A stretch of 49,269 bases of DNA from Reyranella sp. (GCF_030651995.1 NZ_JAUSBN010000069.1:1-49269); one strand, 5' to 3'; positions 9,542-17,997 are shown, numbered from the stretch's first letter. Notes: a model not told the origin generated them from the sequence alone. Program-made: numbers and translations.

Positions 9542-10540
9542 TTGGATTCAGGACCGATCGTCCGCATCGAGGGACTAACCCGGCGCTTCGGGCCGATCGT
9601 CGCCGTTGATCGCGTCGATCTGGAAATCGCGCGCGGCGAGCTGTTCGCCCTGCTGGGCGGCTCGGGATGCGGCAAGACCACCCTGCTGCGCATGCTGGCG
9701 GGATTCGAGACGCCCGACGAAGGCCGGCTGTTCATCGACGGCCAGGACATGACCGACGTGCCGCCCTATCGGCGGCCGGTGAACATGATGTTCCAGTCCT
9801 ATGCCCTGTTCCCGCACATGGATGTGGCGGCGAACGTGGGCTACGGGCTGCGCCGTGACGGGGTGAAGGGCCCGGAGATCGCCGACAGGGTCGCGGAGAT
9901 CCTGAAGCTCGTGCACCTGCAGGACCATGCGAAGCGCAAGCCGTCGCAGCTCTCGGGCGGCCAGCGACAGCGGGTGGCTCTCGCGCGTGCGCTGGTGAAG
10001 CGGCCCAAGCTCCTGCTGCTCGACGAGCCGCTGGCGGCGCTCGACCGCAAGCTGCGCGAAAGCACGCGCTTCGAGATGGTGCGCCTGCAGGAGCAGCTCG
10101 GCCTCACCTTCGTCATGGTGACGCACGACCAGGAGGAGGCCATGTCCATGGCAACCCGGCTCGCCGTGATGAACGCCGGCCGCATTGCCCAGATCGGCAC
10201 GCCGCACGAGGTCTATGAGCATCCCGCCTCGCGCTTCGTGGCCGACTTCATCGGCATCGCCAACATCATCGCCCTGGAAGGCGGCGGCTGGATGGCGCTG
10301 CGGCCGGAGAAGATCACGCTCTCGGCCACGCGGCCAGCCCTGCCGCAGACCGTCGCCGGCAGGATCGTCGACGTCGCCTACGAGGGCGACCGCTCGCTCT
10401 ATCATGTCGAGACCGACGCCCACGGCACGATGACCGTCTCGACGACCAACACCAGCCGCAGCGCCGGCGATGCCTTTGCGCGCGGCCAGCCCGTCTGGCT
10501 GGGCTGGGCCGACGGGGCCGGCCAGAGGCTGGAGGCGTAG
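9542..10540 (+). CDS. potG: Polyamine ABC importer ATPase PotG
   Basis: A 332-residue ATPase. It starts at TTG 9542, one base after the potF stop, with no better start downstream. Walker A GGSGCGKTT (39-47), the signature LSGGQRQRVALARAL (about 138-152), Walker B LLLLDEPLAALD and the H-loop VTHDQEEAM are intact. The C-terminal about 90 residues (RPEKITLS, then IVDVAYEGDRSLYHV) form the regulatory TOBE domain of the Pot/Mal type. A 400-bp repeat separates it from the permease genes. Confidence 0.92.
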   Translation: MDSGPIVRIEGLTRRFGPIVAVDRVDLEIARGELFALLGGSGCGKTTLLRMLAGFETPDEGRLFIDGQDMTDVPPYRRPVNMMFQSYALFPHMDVAANVGYGLRRDGVKGPEIADRVAEILKLVHLQDHAKRKPSQLSGGQRQRVALARALVKRPKLLLLDEPLAALDRKLRESTRFEMVRLQEQLGLTFVMVTHDQEEAMSMATRLAVMNAGRIAQIGTPHEVYEHPASRFVADFIGIANIIALEGGGWMALRPEKITLSATRPALPQTVAGRIVDVAYEGDRSLYHVETDAHGTMTVSTTNTSRSAGDAFARGQPVWLGWADGAGQRLEA

Positions 10541-10942
10541 AGCGTTCATGGGCGAGATTGAATCGAGCCGGGCATTCCAACACCGACCTCACCCTGAGGA
10601 GCACCGCGCAGCGATGCGTCTCGTCGCGCGGAGTAACCTCCGCGCTGGGATCAGGGCTATCGCATGTGGCGTAAAGGTCCTTCGCTACGCTCAGGATGAC
10701 ACCGTTTTCTGCATCGACGCACTGCGCCCATCCCAGCAAAATTGTCATCCTGAGCGCAGCGAAGGACCTTTCTCTTTCTTCAAAACACCTGCTCCCGCCG
10801 CCATTGGGACCGCATGCGATCCCCCTGGCGCTGGGGTGGGAGCGCGCACCTTGCTTGTTGCCCATCCTTCGAGACGCGCCGCTTCACGGCGCTCCTCAGG
10901 ATGAGGTAAGTGGGTCAATGTAAAATGGAAGGACTCTAGGCG
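10541..10942. repeat. Nested inverted-repeat element inside the pot operon
   Basis: This 400-base stretch has no gene. The outer arms, about 10588-10630 and 10863-10906, are imperfect complements around CTCA[CT]CCTGAGGAGC. The inner arms AAAGGTCCTTCGCTACGCTC (10673-10692, extending to 10701) and 10743-10771 match at 28 of 29 positions. The core GTCATCCTGAGCGCAGCGAA is shared with the element at 16.6 kb. The last bases carry GGAAGGA (10927-10933), the ribosome site of potH. The element could weaken or process the transcript between potG and potH. Confidence 0.85.
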
Positions 10943-11782
10943 GTGCGGTTCGTCATCGGGCTTCCGTTCCTGTGGCTCGGGATCTTCTTCCTGCTGCCGT
11001 GCCTGCTGGTGCTGGCCATCTCGCTGGGGACCTATGCGCCCGACTCGGTGCCGCCGGTCGAGCTGGGGCTCAGCTTCAAGAGCTTCGCGCTCCTCTTCTC
11101 GGACGACCTCTATCTGGCGGCCTGGCTCTCCTCCCTGCGCATCGCCGCGACCTCGACCCTGGTGGCGCTGCTGTTGGGCTATCCCATGGCCTATGCCATC
11201 GCGCGTGCCGCGCCCAACCGGCGGCCGCTGCTGCTGATGCTAGTCGTGCTGCCCTTCTGGACCTCGTTCCTGATCCGCATCTATGCCTGGATGGGCCTGC
11301 TGGCCGACAACGGCCTGATCGAACAGTTCCTGCGCTGGACCGGCCTCGCGTCGAATCCCGGCACGATCCTCGGCACCGAATGGGCGGTGCATCTCGGCAT
11401 TGTCTACGCCTACCTGCCCTTCATGGTGCTGCCGCTCTACGCCACCCTGGAGAAGCTCGACGACGGCCTGCTCGAGGCCGCCGCCGATCTCGGCGCAAAG
11501 CCGTTCGCCGCCTTCCTCACCGTCACCCTGCCGCTGTCGCTGCCCGGCATCGTCGCCGGCTGCCTGCTGGTGTTCATCCCGGCGGTCGGCGAATTCGTGA
11601 TCCCGGATCTGCTGGGCGGCACCGAAACTTTGATGATCGGCAAGGTCCTGTGGGACGAGTTCTTCACCAACGGCGACTGGCCGCTCGCCTCGGCGGTCGC
11701 CGTCTGCCTGCTGGTCCTTCTCGTTGGCCCAATCGCGCTCTTCCAGCGCAACCAGGCGCGCAGCCTGGAGCGGCGCACGTGA
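10943..11782 (+). CDS. potH: Polyamine ABC permease PotH
   Basis: A 279-residue inner-membrane permease with about six helices. It starts at GTG 10943, preceded by GGAAGGA. The EAA loop reads EAAADLGAKPFAAFLTVTLP (about 176-195), the contact site for the ATPase, and the family block IPAVGEFVIPDLLGG lies near residue 212. It partners PotI. It is unusual only in being separated from potG by a repeat. Confidence 0.92.
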   Translation: MRFVIGLPFLWLGIFFLLPCLLVLAISLGTYAPDSVPPVELGLSFKSFALLFSDDLYLAAWLSSLRIAATSTLVALLLGYPMAYAIARAAPNRRPLLLMLVVLPFWTSFLIRIYAWMGLLADNGLIEQFLRWTGLASNPGTILGTEWAVHLGIVYAYLPFMVLPLYATLEKLDDGLLEAAADLGAKPFAAFLTVTLPLSLPGIVAGCLLVFIPAVGEFVIPDLLGGTETLMIGKVLWDEFFTNGDWPLASAVAVCLLVLLVGPIALFQRNQARSLERRT

Positions 11783-11806
11783 GGGCGCCCACATGACAGG
11801 TCGCGC

Positions 11807-12598
11807 ATGAGGGGCCGCGCCCGCTTCGCCTTCGGCATGCTGGCCTTCGGCTACGCCTTCCTCTACCTGCCGATCGCGCTGGTGATCGTCTATTCGTTCA
11901 ACGAATCGCGCCTCGTCACGGTGTGGTCGGGTTTCTCCCTGAAATGGTGGCACGCGCTGTTCGCCAATGAGGCGATGCTGCAGGCCGCGTGGCTGTCGCT
12001 GCGCATCGCGCTGGTGAGCGCCACCGGCGCGGCGCTGCTCGGTCTCGCCGCCGGCTACGCCCTGGCGCGCGCACCGCGCTTTCCCGGACGCACAGTGTTC
12101 GGCAGCCTCGTGGTCGCTCCCATGGTGATGCCGGAAGTCGTCATGGGCATCTCGATGCTGCTGCTGTTCGTCGGCTCGGAGAGACTGTTCGGCGGACCGG
12201 ACCGCGGCTTCCTCACCATCGCCGTCGCCCACACGACCTTCTCGATCGCCTTCGTGGCCATCGTGGTGCAGGCCCGCCTCTCCGACTTCGACCGCGCGCT
12301 GGAAGAAGCGGCGATGGACCTTGGCGCCACGCCCTGGGTGACCTTCCGCACCATCACCCTGCCGCTGATCGCGCCGGCCGTCGGCTCGGGCTGGCTGTTG
12401 GCCTTCACATTATCGTTGGACGATCTGATCCTGACCCAGTTCGTCGCCGGCGCGCAGTCGCAAACGCTTCCGATGCGCGTCTATTCCAGCGTCCGGCTGG
12501 GCGTCGACCCGCAGATCAACGTTCTCGCGACCATCGTCGTGACCATCGCGGCCTGTGCCCTGATCCTGTCCGGCTGGCTGACGCGAAGGAAAGTTTGA
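11807..12598 (+). CDS. potI: Polyamine ABC permease PotI
   Basis: A 263-residue inner-membrane permease. N-terminal helix FAFGMLAFGYAFLYLPIAL is followed by VYSFNESR, typical of PotI/PotC. The EAA loop EEAAMDLGATPWVTFRTITLP (about 166-186) and FTLSLDDLILTQFV (about 202-215) match the family closely. It starts 24 bases after the potH stop and completes the potFGHI importer. Confidence 0.92.
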   Translation: MRGRARFAFGMLAFGYAFLYLPIALVIVYSFNESRLVTVWSGFSLKWWHALFANEAMLQAAWLSLRIALVSATGAALLGLAAGYALARAPRFPGRTVFGSLVVAPMVMPEVVMGISMLLLFVGSERLFGGPDRGFLTIAVAHTTFSIAFVAIVVQARLSDFDRALEEAAMDLGATPWVTFRTITLPLIAPAVGSGWLLAFTLSLDDLILTQFVAGAQSQTLPMRVYSSVRLGVDPQINVLATIVVTIAACALILSGWLTRRKV

Positions 12599-12606
12599 GC
12601 TAAGAA

Positions 12607-12620
12607 TCCCTCCTCAGGGA
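12607..12620 (+). promoter_or_regulatory. Small hairpin covering the sorA ribosome site
   Basis: TCCCT (12607-12611) can pair with AGGGA (12616-12620) across CCTC. The second arm is the AGGGAG ribosome site of the ATG at 12628. The 5-bp stem could mask the site when folded. It is short, and regulation is speculative. Confidence 0.3.
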
Positions 12621-12627
12621 GAAAAAA

Positions 12628-13869
12628 ATGCTTCGTTCCGAAACGTCGAAGGCGTCGCGTCGTAGCGTATTGAAGGGGGTCGGCCTGGCCACCGTCGGTG
12701 CGTCGTTGGGGGCTTCTCTGCCGGTTGGGGGCGCGGCTCATGCTCAGGGCGCGCCGGCGGCCGCCAAGGGACCGAAGCTGCTCGAGATGGACGGCAAGGC
12801 CAAGCTCGCCGTGCTGGGCGACAGGCCGCTCGTGGCGGAAACCCAGGCCGAGCTGCTCGACGACAATGTCACGCCGACCAACAAGCTGTTCATCCGCAAC
12901 AACGGACAGGTGCCCGACATCACCGGCGACCCCAAGGCGTGGAAGGTCAAGATCGACGGCGAGGTCAACACGCCGATGGAGATCACGGTCGGCGACCTGA
13001 TGACAAAATTCCCCGCCGTCACCTACCAGCTGATGCTGGAATGCGGCGGCAACGGCCGGTCCTTCTTCACGCCGGAAGCACGCGGCAACCAGTGGACCAA
13101 TGGCGGTGCGGGCTGCCCGATGTGGACCGGCGTGCGTCTGGCCGACGTGCTGAAGGCCGCCGGGCTCAAGACCTCGGCCACCTATATCGGCAGCTACGGC
13201 GCCGATCCGACACTGGCGGGGGAAACCGACAAGCCCACCCTCTCGCGCGGCGTGCCGATCGCCAAGGCCATGGAGGAGCACACGCTGATCGCCTTCAAGC
13301 TGAACGGTCAGGACCTGCCACTGATCCACGGCGCGCCTGTCCGCCTCGTCATCCCAGGCTGGCCTGCCTCGGCGTCGATCAAGTGGCTGAACCGCATCTG
13401 GATCCGCGACAAGGAGCATGACGGTCCCGGCATGGGCGGTTTCTCCTACCGCGTGCCGAAGACGCCAATCGTCCCCGGCAGCAAGGGCAACGACAAGGAC
13501 ATGGCGATCCTGGAATCGATGCCCGTCCGCTCGGTCATCACCTTCCCCGCCGACGGCACGCGCCTCACGTCGCGCAAGCTCGACCTGCGCGGCCATGCCT
13601 GGGCCGGCGACTTCGACATCAAGACCGTCGACATCTCGACCGACTACGGCGTCACCTGGAAGCCCGCGAAGGTCGACGCGCCGGCCAACAAGTATGCCTG
13701 GCAGAACTTCAGCGCCTCGATCGAGCTGCCGACCACGGGCTACTACGAAGTCTGGGCCAAAGCGACCGACAGCAAGGGCGTGACCCAGCCCTTCGCCGCC
13801 GCCAACTGGAACCCGCAGGGCTACGGGGCCAATCCGATCAACCGCATCCGGGTGCTCGTCGAATCTTGA
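12628..13869 (+). CDS. sorA: Sulfite dehydrogenase, molybdopterin subunit (SorA/SoxC-like)
   Basis: A 413-residue sulfite-oxidase-family enzyme that oxidises sulfite to sulfate in the periplasm. Residues 8-40 are a Tat signal (SRRSVLKG with the twin Arg at 11-12, then a hydrophobic run ending AHAQ), fitting export of a folded molybdenum protein. LMLECGGNGRSFF holds the conserved Mo-ligating Cys, about residue 139. WAGDFDIKTVDISTDYGVTW lies in the C-terminal dimerisation domain. A cytochrome c gene overlaps its stop, as in sorAB. SoxC is a close relative, but no other sox genes are here, so SorA is preferred. The true substrate is not proven. Confidence 0.82.
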   Translation: MLRSETSKASRRSVLKGVGLATVGASLGASLPVGGAAHAQGAPAAAKGPKLLEMDGKAKLAVLGDRPLVAETQAELLDDNVTPTNKLFIRNNGQVPDITGDPKAWKVKIDGEVNTPMEITVGDLMTKFPAVTYQLMLECGGNGRSFFTPEARGNQWTNGGAGCPMWTGVRLADVLKAAGLKTSATYIGSYGADPTLAGETDKPTLSRGVPIAKAMEEHTLIAFKLNGQDLPLIHGAPVRLVIPGWPASASIKWLNRIWIRDKEHDGPGMGGFSYRVPKTPIVPGSKGNDKDMAILESMPVRSVITFPADGTRLTSRKLDLRGHAWAGDFDIKTVDISTDYGVTWKPAKVDAPANKYAWQNFSASIELPTTGYYEVWAKATDSKGVTQPFAAANWNPQGYGANPINRIRVLVES

Positions 13870-14306
13870 GCCAGATCAATGTGATACACGCCGCCGTCCT
13901 CGGCCTGGCGGCGACGTTCGTGCTGCTCGCCTTCGATCGCGCCGGCGAGTTGCACAGGGACAAGTACGTCTACGTGCCGCCGGCGCCCAAGGTGGCGGCT
14001 GCACCGCCCGTCGTCGATCCCGACAAGGGCAAGCCGCCGCCGCACAACGACACGGTCGAGGACCTGCCCGAGGGCAAGAACCGCGAGCTGACGTTCTATG
14101 CGTGCACGGCCTGCCACGGCGTGGCACTGATCAAGGCCCAGGGCCTGACGCGCGACCTCTGGGATTCGACCCTCGACCTGATGGTCGAGAAGTTTCGCAT
14201 GCCGCCGATCAAGGCCGAGGAGCGCACGGAGATCCTCGACTATCTCGCCGAGAGTTTCCCGCCCCGCCGCAAGGGACGTGGCAGCGACAATCCCTTCCTG
14301 AAGTAG
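13866..14306 (+). CDS. sorB: Cytochrome c subunit of sulfite dehydrogenase (SorB-like)
   Basis: A 146-residue monohaem cytochrome c. It starts at TTG 13866 inside the sorA stop (TTGA); GTG 13881 is an alternative. Residues 7-22 are hydrophobic and act as signal or anchor. A proline-rich linker follows. CTACH (about 80-84) is the CxxCH haem-binding motif, and the Met in FRMPPIKAEE (about 112) is the likely sixth ligand. It would take electrons from the molybdopterin subunit. The overlap argues for translation coupling and equal dosage. Confidence 0.82.
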   Translation: MSQINVIHAAVLGLAATFVLLAFDRAGELHRDKYVYVPPAPKVAAAPPVVDPDKGKPPPHNDTVEDLPEGKNRELTFYACTACHGVALIKAQGLTRDLWDSTLDLMVEKFRMPPIKAEERTEILDYLAESFPPRRKGRGSDNPFLK

Positions 14307-14318
14307 TGAGGGCGAAGG

Positions 14319-14630
14319 CTACGTCGTCGCCTTCGCCCACTTCTCCGACCAGACGTGCAGCGGCAGGAACAGCCGCAGCAACTCGTTGCCCAGCGCCGTG
14401 AGCCGGTAGCCCGTCGCCTCGTCCAGCTCGACCAGCTTCGCCTCGCGCAGCTCGGCCAGCCGCGTGTTCACGATGGTCGGGCTGGCGCCGATCAGGTCCT
14501 GCAACTCGCGGAAGCGCTTAGGCTCCTCGCGCAGCTCCCAGACGATGCGCAGGGTCCAGCGCCGGCCCAGCAGGTCGAGCAGCGCCATGATCGGACGGCC
14601 GGTCGACGAGCCGCGCACCCTCTTCACCAT
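14319..14630 (-). CDS. HxlR-family winged-helix transcription regulator
   Basis: A 103-residue protein with the HxlR pattern: LLGRRWTLRIVWELREEPKR (about 20-39), then RFRELQDLIGASPTIVNTRL (recognition helix region, about 39-58) and LVELDEATGYRLTALG (wing). It lacks the usual N-terminal cysteine of HypR/QorR-type sensors. It is divergent from a CMD-like gene, and the 86 bases between them hold two copies of CTAC-N7-GTAG, its likely operators. It probably controls itself and the neighbour. Confidence 0.85.
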   Translation of the reverse strand: MVKRVRGSSTGRPIMALLDLLGRRWTLRIVWELREEPKRFRELQDLIGASPTIVNTRLAELREAKLVELDEATGYRLTALGNELLRLFLPLHVWSEKWAKATT

Positions 14631-14646
14631 CCATTACACTCCATTA

Positions 14647-14695
14647 CTACATTTTTTGTAGCGCATTGCGTCGCTTGTTGCTACGGAATGTGTAG
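14647..14695. promoter_or_regulatory. Twin operator CTAC-N7-GTAG between the HxlR and CMD genes
   Basis: CTAC-N7-GTAG occurs at 14647-14661 and again at 14681-14695, each followed by CGCA, with centres 34 bases apart. The two sites fill the 86-bp gap between the divergent regulator and CMD-like genes. Dyads of this size suit a winged-helix dimer, and the pair suggests cooperative binding. Confidence 0.65.
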
Positions 14696-14716
14696 CGCAC
14701 TGATTGGAGACCCGCC

Positions 14717-15265
14717 ATGCCCCGCATCGCTCCCGCCGACGAGCCTTACCCGTCCGAGATCGCAACCGCCCTGGCGCGCACCATGCCCCCGGGCGTCGCG
14801 CCGCTGGTCCTGTTCCGGACGATGGCGCGCAACCCGCGCGTCTTCGGGAAGATGTTCGCCGGCGGCCTGCTCGACAAAGGCGCCCTCTCGCTGCGTCAGC
14901 GCGAGGTCGTGATCGACCGCACGACGGCACGGCTCGGGGCCGAATATGAATGGGGCGTCCACATCGCCTTCTTCGCCGAGAAGGTCGGCTTCGACGCGGA
15001 GAGGATCGCGGCGACCGTTCACGGACCGGCCGATGCGCCCTGCTGGTCGGCCGACGAACAGGCGTTGCTGGCCACCGTCGACGATCTGGTCGACCGCCGC
15101 ACCATCGGCGACGAAACCTGGGCCCGGCTCGCCACCCATTTCGACGCGGCGCACATCGTCGAAGTGATCGCGCTTGCGGGCTACTGCCACACGATCAGCT
15201 TCCTCTGCCGCGCCCTCGACCTGCCGCTCGAAGCCTACGGCGCGCGTTTTCCTGGAGCGTCATGA
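14717..15265 (+). CDS. Carboxymuconolactone-decarboxylase-family protein (AhpD-like fold)
   Basis: A 182-residue all-helical protein. LSLRQREVVIDRTTARLGAE (about 57-76) followed by YEWGVHIAFFAEKVGF is the CMD/AhpD core, with the E-x-x-W-G-x-H pattern seen in many gamma-carboxymuconolactone decarboxylase homologues. The CxxC of the peroxidase AhpD is absent, so a peroxidase role is unlikely. It is divergent from an HxlR regulator through a twin operator. The substrate is unknown; CMD-fold enzymes act on small lactones and related acids, which would suit the acid-handling genes nearby. Confidence 0.75.
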   Translation: MPRIAPADEPYPSEIATALARTMPPGVAPLVLFRTMARNPRVFGKMFAGGLLDKGALSLRQREVVIDRTTARLGAEYEWGVHIAFFAEKVGFDAERIAATVHGPADAPCWSADEQALLATVDDLVDRRTIGDETWARLATHFDAAHIVEVIALAGYCHTISFLCRALDLPLEAYGARFPGAS

Positions 15266-15430
15266 TCTGAAAAGGACTCGAAAGGGATCCCCTTTGACCC
15301 TCCACCCCGGCGCCCCGTCAGCCCCCATAAACGAAACAAACGCAATAAACGAAATAACTCACGGGGAAAGCCCCCCGCCCCGGAAGCGATTCCCGGGGTT
15401 GCCTGCCCAAAGCCGCACCGCGCAGCGGCT

Positions 15431-16618
15431 CTAGCGCTTCGCCTTCGTGAGACGGTCGACCCCTAGGATCAGCAGCCCGAAGACGAGGCCCCAGAAGGCC
15501 GAGCCGACGCCCATCAGGGTGACGCCCGAGACGGTGACGGCCAGCGTGCCCGCCGCCGCGAGACGGTCCTGCTCGCCGGCCAGCGCGATCCCCAGCGCGC
15601 CAGCCATCGAGCCCAGCAGCGCGGTGCCGGCAACGGTGGCCAGCAACGCAGGCGGCAGCGCGCCGAACAGGCCAACCAGCGAGGCGCCGAACAGCGCGAT
15701 CAGGCCCCAGAACAGGGCGTAGAACGGCCCCGCCTTCCAGCGCTGCGCCGGATCGGGATGGGCGTCGGGACCGGTGCACAGCGCGGCCGAGATCGCGGCC
15801 AGGTTCGACGTATGGGCGCCGAGGAACGCCGTGCCCAGCGACGCCGCGCCCGTCACGGCGAGGATGGGTTGCGTCGGCGGCTGGTACCCAGAACCGCGCA
15901 GCACCGCGAAGCCCGGCAGGTTCTGCGACGCCATGGTCACGAGATAGAGCGGCACGCCCAGGCCGACGAGCGTGGCCACGTCCCATGCCGGCGCGGTGAC
16001 CACCAGGGTCGAGAGGCCGAGCGACGGCAAGGGCTTCACCAGGCCCAGCGACCAGGCGAGCAGCGCGCCGCCGACCAGCACGATCAGCGAGGCAAGCGCC
16101 GGGAGGAAAACGCGCGCCACCAGGAACAGGGCGATCAGCGGCAGGACCAGCAGCGGCGCGGTGGGCACATGCTCGACCATCGCCATGACGAGCCGCAGCA
16201 GGATGCCGGCCAGCATGGCCGCGGCAATGCTGGGCGGAATCCTGCCGATCAGCCGGCCGAGCGGCTTCACTGCGGCGGTCAGCAGGATGAGCAGCGCCGC
16301 CAGCACGAAGGCGCCGACCGCTGCCGCGAAGCTCGGCACGCCGGAGGTCGAGGCGATGAGCGCGGCACCCGGCGTCGACCACGCGGTGATGATCGGCATA
16401 CGGTACCGCACGCTGAGCAGCAGCGCGCTGGCCGCCGTGGCGAGACCGAGCCCCGAGACCCAGGAGCTCGCCTGATCGGGCGTCGCCCCCACTGCCTGCG
16501 CCGCCGCCAGCACGACGGGCAAGGTTCCGCCCACGCCGGCGATCGTCGCGACCAGCGCGGCGGCCGCGACGGAGATCAGACCTCCGATTTTCAACGGCGC
16601 ACGCCTGTCGAACTCCAC
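15431..16618 (-). CDS. benE: BenE-family benzoate transporter
   Basis: A 395-residue inner-membrane protein with about 11-12 hydrophobic helices. The family blocks MPIITAWSTPGAALIA (about 72-87), GIPPSIAAAMLAGILL-like RIPPSIAAAMLAGILLRL and FLGAHTSNLAAISAALCTGP (about 270-289) are clear. The start is set at GTG 16618. The frame stays open to 16726, but that extension encodes CHPERSEGPF and similar residues from an intergenic repeat, so it is not part of the protein. It would import benzoate or a like acid, perhaps feeding the CoA ligase at 1765. Confidence 0.85.
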   Translation of the reverse strand: MEFDRRAPLKIGGLISVAAAALVATIAGVGGTLPVVLAAAQAVGATPDQASSWVSGLGLATAASALLLSVRYRMPIITAWSTPGAALIASTSGVPSFAAAVGAFVLAALLILLTAAVKPLGRLIGRIPPSIAAAMLAGILLRLVMAMVEHVPTAPLLVLPLIALFLVARVFLPALASLIVLVGGALLAWSLGLVKPLPSLGLSTLVVTAPAWDVATLVGLGVPLYLVTMASQNLPGFAVLRGSGYQPPTQPILAVTGAASLGTAFLGAHTSNLAAISAALCTGPDAHPDPAQRWKAGPFYALFWGLIALFGASLVGLFGALPPALLATVAGTALLGSMAGALGIALAGEQDRLAAAGTLAVTVSGVTLMGVGSAFWGLVFGLLILGVDRLTKAKR

Positions 16619-16623
16619 ACCAT

Positions 16624-16696
16624 TGTCATCCCGAGCCGCAGGCGAGGGACCTTTGATCGGTGCCGCGAAAGGTCCCTCGCTGCGCTCGGGATGACA
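16624..16696. repeat. Intergenic inverted repeat upstream of benE
   Basis: TGTCATCCCGAGCCGCAGGC (from 16624, arm to 16654) pairs with AAAGGTCCCTCGCTGCGCTC (from 16668, arm to 16696), giving an imperfect stem of about 29 bp with a 13-base loop. The same core occurs in the inner arms at 10673-10771. It lies between the carbamoylase stop and the benE start, so transcripts running through would carry a strong hairpin. Confidence 0.88.
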
Positions 16697-16726
16697 AACT
16701 TCGTCGAGCGATCGCCCTGCGCCCAA

Positions 16727-17968
16727 TCAAGCATTCGCGCGCTCGACCATGGCCTGCAGCAGGATCTGCGCGCCGGCACCGACGTCGCTCTTGCTGGCGT
16801 CCTCGATCTCGTTGTGGCTGACGCCGTCCTTGCAGGGCACGAACACCATCGCCGTCGGGGCCACGCGGCTGACATAGCAGGCATCGTGGCCGGCGCCGCT
16901 CACGATGTCCATGTGCGGATAGCCCGCCTGCTCGGCGCCGCGGCGTACCGCCTCGACCAGCTCCTTCGCGAAGGGCGACGGCGGGAAATACCAGATCTGC
17001 TCGATCTTCACCTCGAGACGATGGCGCCTGGCGATGTCGGCCGCGGCGGCGCGCATATCGGCGTCCATCTTCGTCAGTTCAGCATCGTCGGGGTGGCGGA
17101 AGTCGACCGTCATGAATACGCGCCCGGGGATGGTGTTGCGCGACTGCGGCTGGCTCTCGATCACGCCGATGGTCGAGCGACCGTTGGGCCGGTTGCCGAT
17201 GGCGCGCGCGGCAACGATCAGTTCCGCCGCGCCGACCAGCGCATCGCGGCGGCCTTCCATCGGCGTCGTGCCGGCATGGCTCTCCATGCCCGTCCAGTTG
17301 ATCTCATACCAGCGCTGGCCCTGCGCACCCGTGACGACGCCGATCGTCTTCTTCTCGCGCTCCAGGATCGGTCCCTGTTCGATATGCGCCTCGAAGAAGG
17401 CGGCGATCGGCCGGCCACCAACCGGCTCCTTGCCGGCATAGCCGATCTGCTTCAGCGCCTCGCCGAAGGTCACCCCGTCACGATCCTTGATCGACAGAGC
17501 GTGCTCCAGCGTGAACGCGCCGCCGAACACGCCCGACGCCACCATCGCCGGCGCGAAGCGACAGCCTTCTTCGTTGGTCCAGACCGCGACCTCGATCGGC
17601 GCCTCGGTGACGTAGTTCGAATCATGCAGCACGCGCAGCACTTCGAGCCCCGCCATCACGCCATAGGCGCCGTCGAACTTGCCGCCGGTCGGCTGGGTGT
17701 CGAGGTGGGAGCCGGTCATGATCGGCGGCTTCGCCGGATCGCGTCCCTCGCGACGTGCGAAGACGTTGCCCAGCTGGTCGACCTTGATCGTGCAGCCTGC
17801 CTCCCTCGCCCAGCGCACGAACAGATCGCGCCCCTGCCGGTCGAGGTCGGTCAGCGCGATCCGGCAGACGCCGCCCTTCTCCGTGCCGCCGATCTGGCCC
17901 AGTTCCATCAGGCTCGACCACAGCCGGTCGGGATCTACGCGAAGATTGGGGCGGTCGGCGGTGGTCAT
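16727..17968 (-). CDS. M20-family Zn-dependent N-carbamoyl-L-amino-acid hydrolase / hydantoinase-type amidase
   Basis: A 413-residue cytoplasmic amidase. Metal ligands of the family are visible: H88 in GSHLDT, D99 in GGKFDG, E133/E134 in TNEEG, H195 in FEAHIEQG and the late His in GVSHNEIED (about 384). SHAGTTPM (about 220-227) marks the lid/dimerisation domain. Relatives hydrolyse N-carbamoyl-amino acids, beta-ureidopropionate or allantoate, and sequence does not decide between them. FEAHIEQGP and GAQGQRWYEI fit the carbamoylase/ureidopropionase group. It is followed by benE on the same strand and is divergent from a TA module. Confidence 0.85.
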   Translation of the reverse strand: MTTADRPNLRVDPDRLWSSLMELGQIGGTEKGGVCRIALTDLDRQGRDLFVRWAREAGCTIKVDQLGNVFARREGRDPAKPPIMTGSHLDTQPTGGKFDGAYGVMAGLEVLRVLHDSNYVTEAPIEVAVWTNEEGCRFAPAMVASGVFGGAFTLEHALSIKDRDGVTFGEALKQIGYAGKEPVGGRPIAAFFEAHIEQGPILEREKKTIGVVTGAQGQRWYEINWTGMESHAGTTPMEGRRDALVGAAELIVAARAIGNRPNGRSTIGVIESQPQSRNTIPGRVFMTVDFRHPDDAELTKMDADMRAAAADIARRHRLEVKIEQIWYFPPSPFAKELVEAVRRGAEQAGYPHMDIVSGAGHDACYVSRVAPTAMVFVPCKDGVSHNEIEDASKSDVGAGAQILLQAMVERANA

Positions 17969-17997
17969 AGCGACTCCGTTGTCAGCTAGCCGTTAAC

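Noticed and set aside
10543..10923. Short frames inside the pot intergenic element
   Set aside because: They are translations of the inverted repeats (HPERSEGP-type peptides), not genes.
16619..16726. N-terminal extension of BenE (CHPERSEGPF and neighbours)
   Set aside because: It is translated repeat DNA, absent from the family; GTG 16618 gives the normal length.
15758..17989. 743-residue open frame opposite benE and the carbamoylase
   Set aside because: It spans two real minus-strand genes and the repeat between them, has biased composition (Arg/Gly/Gln) and no family motif.
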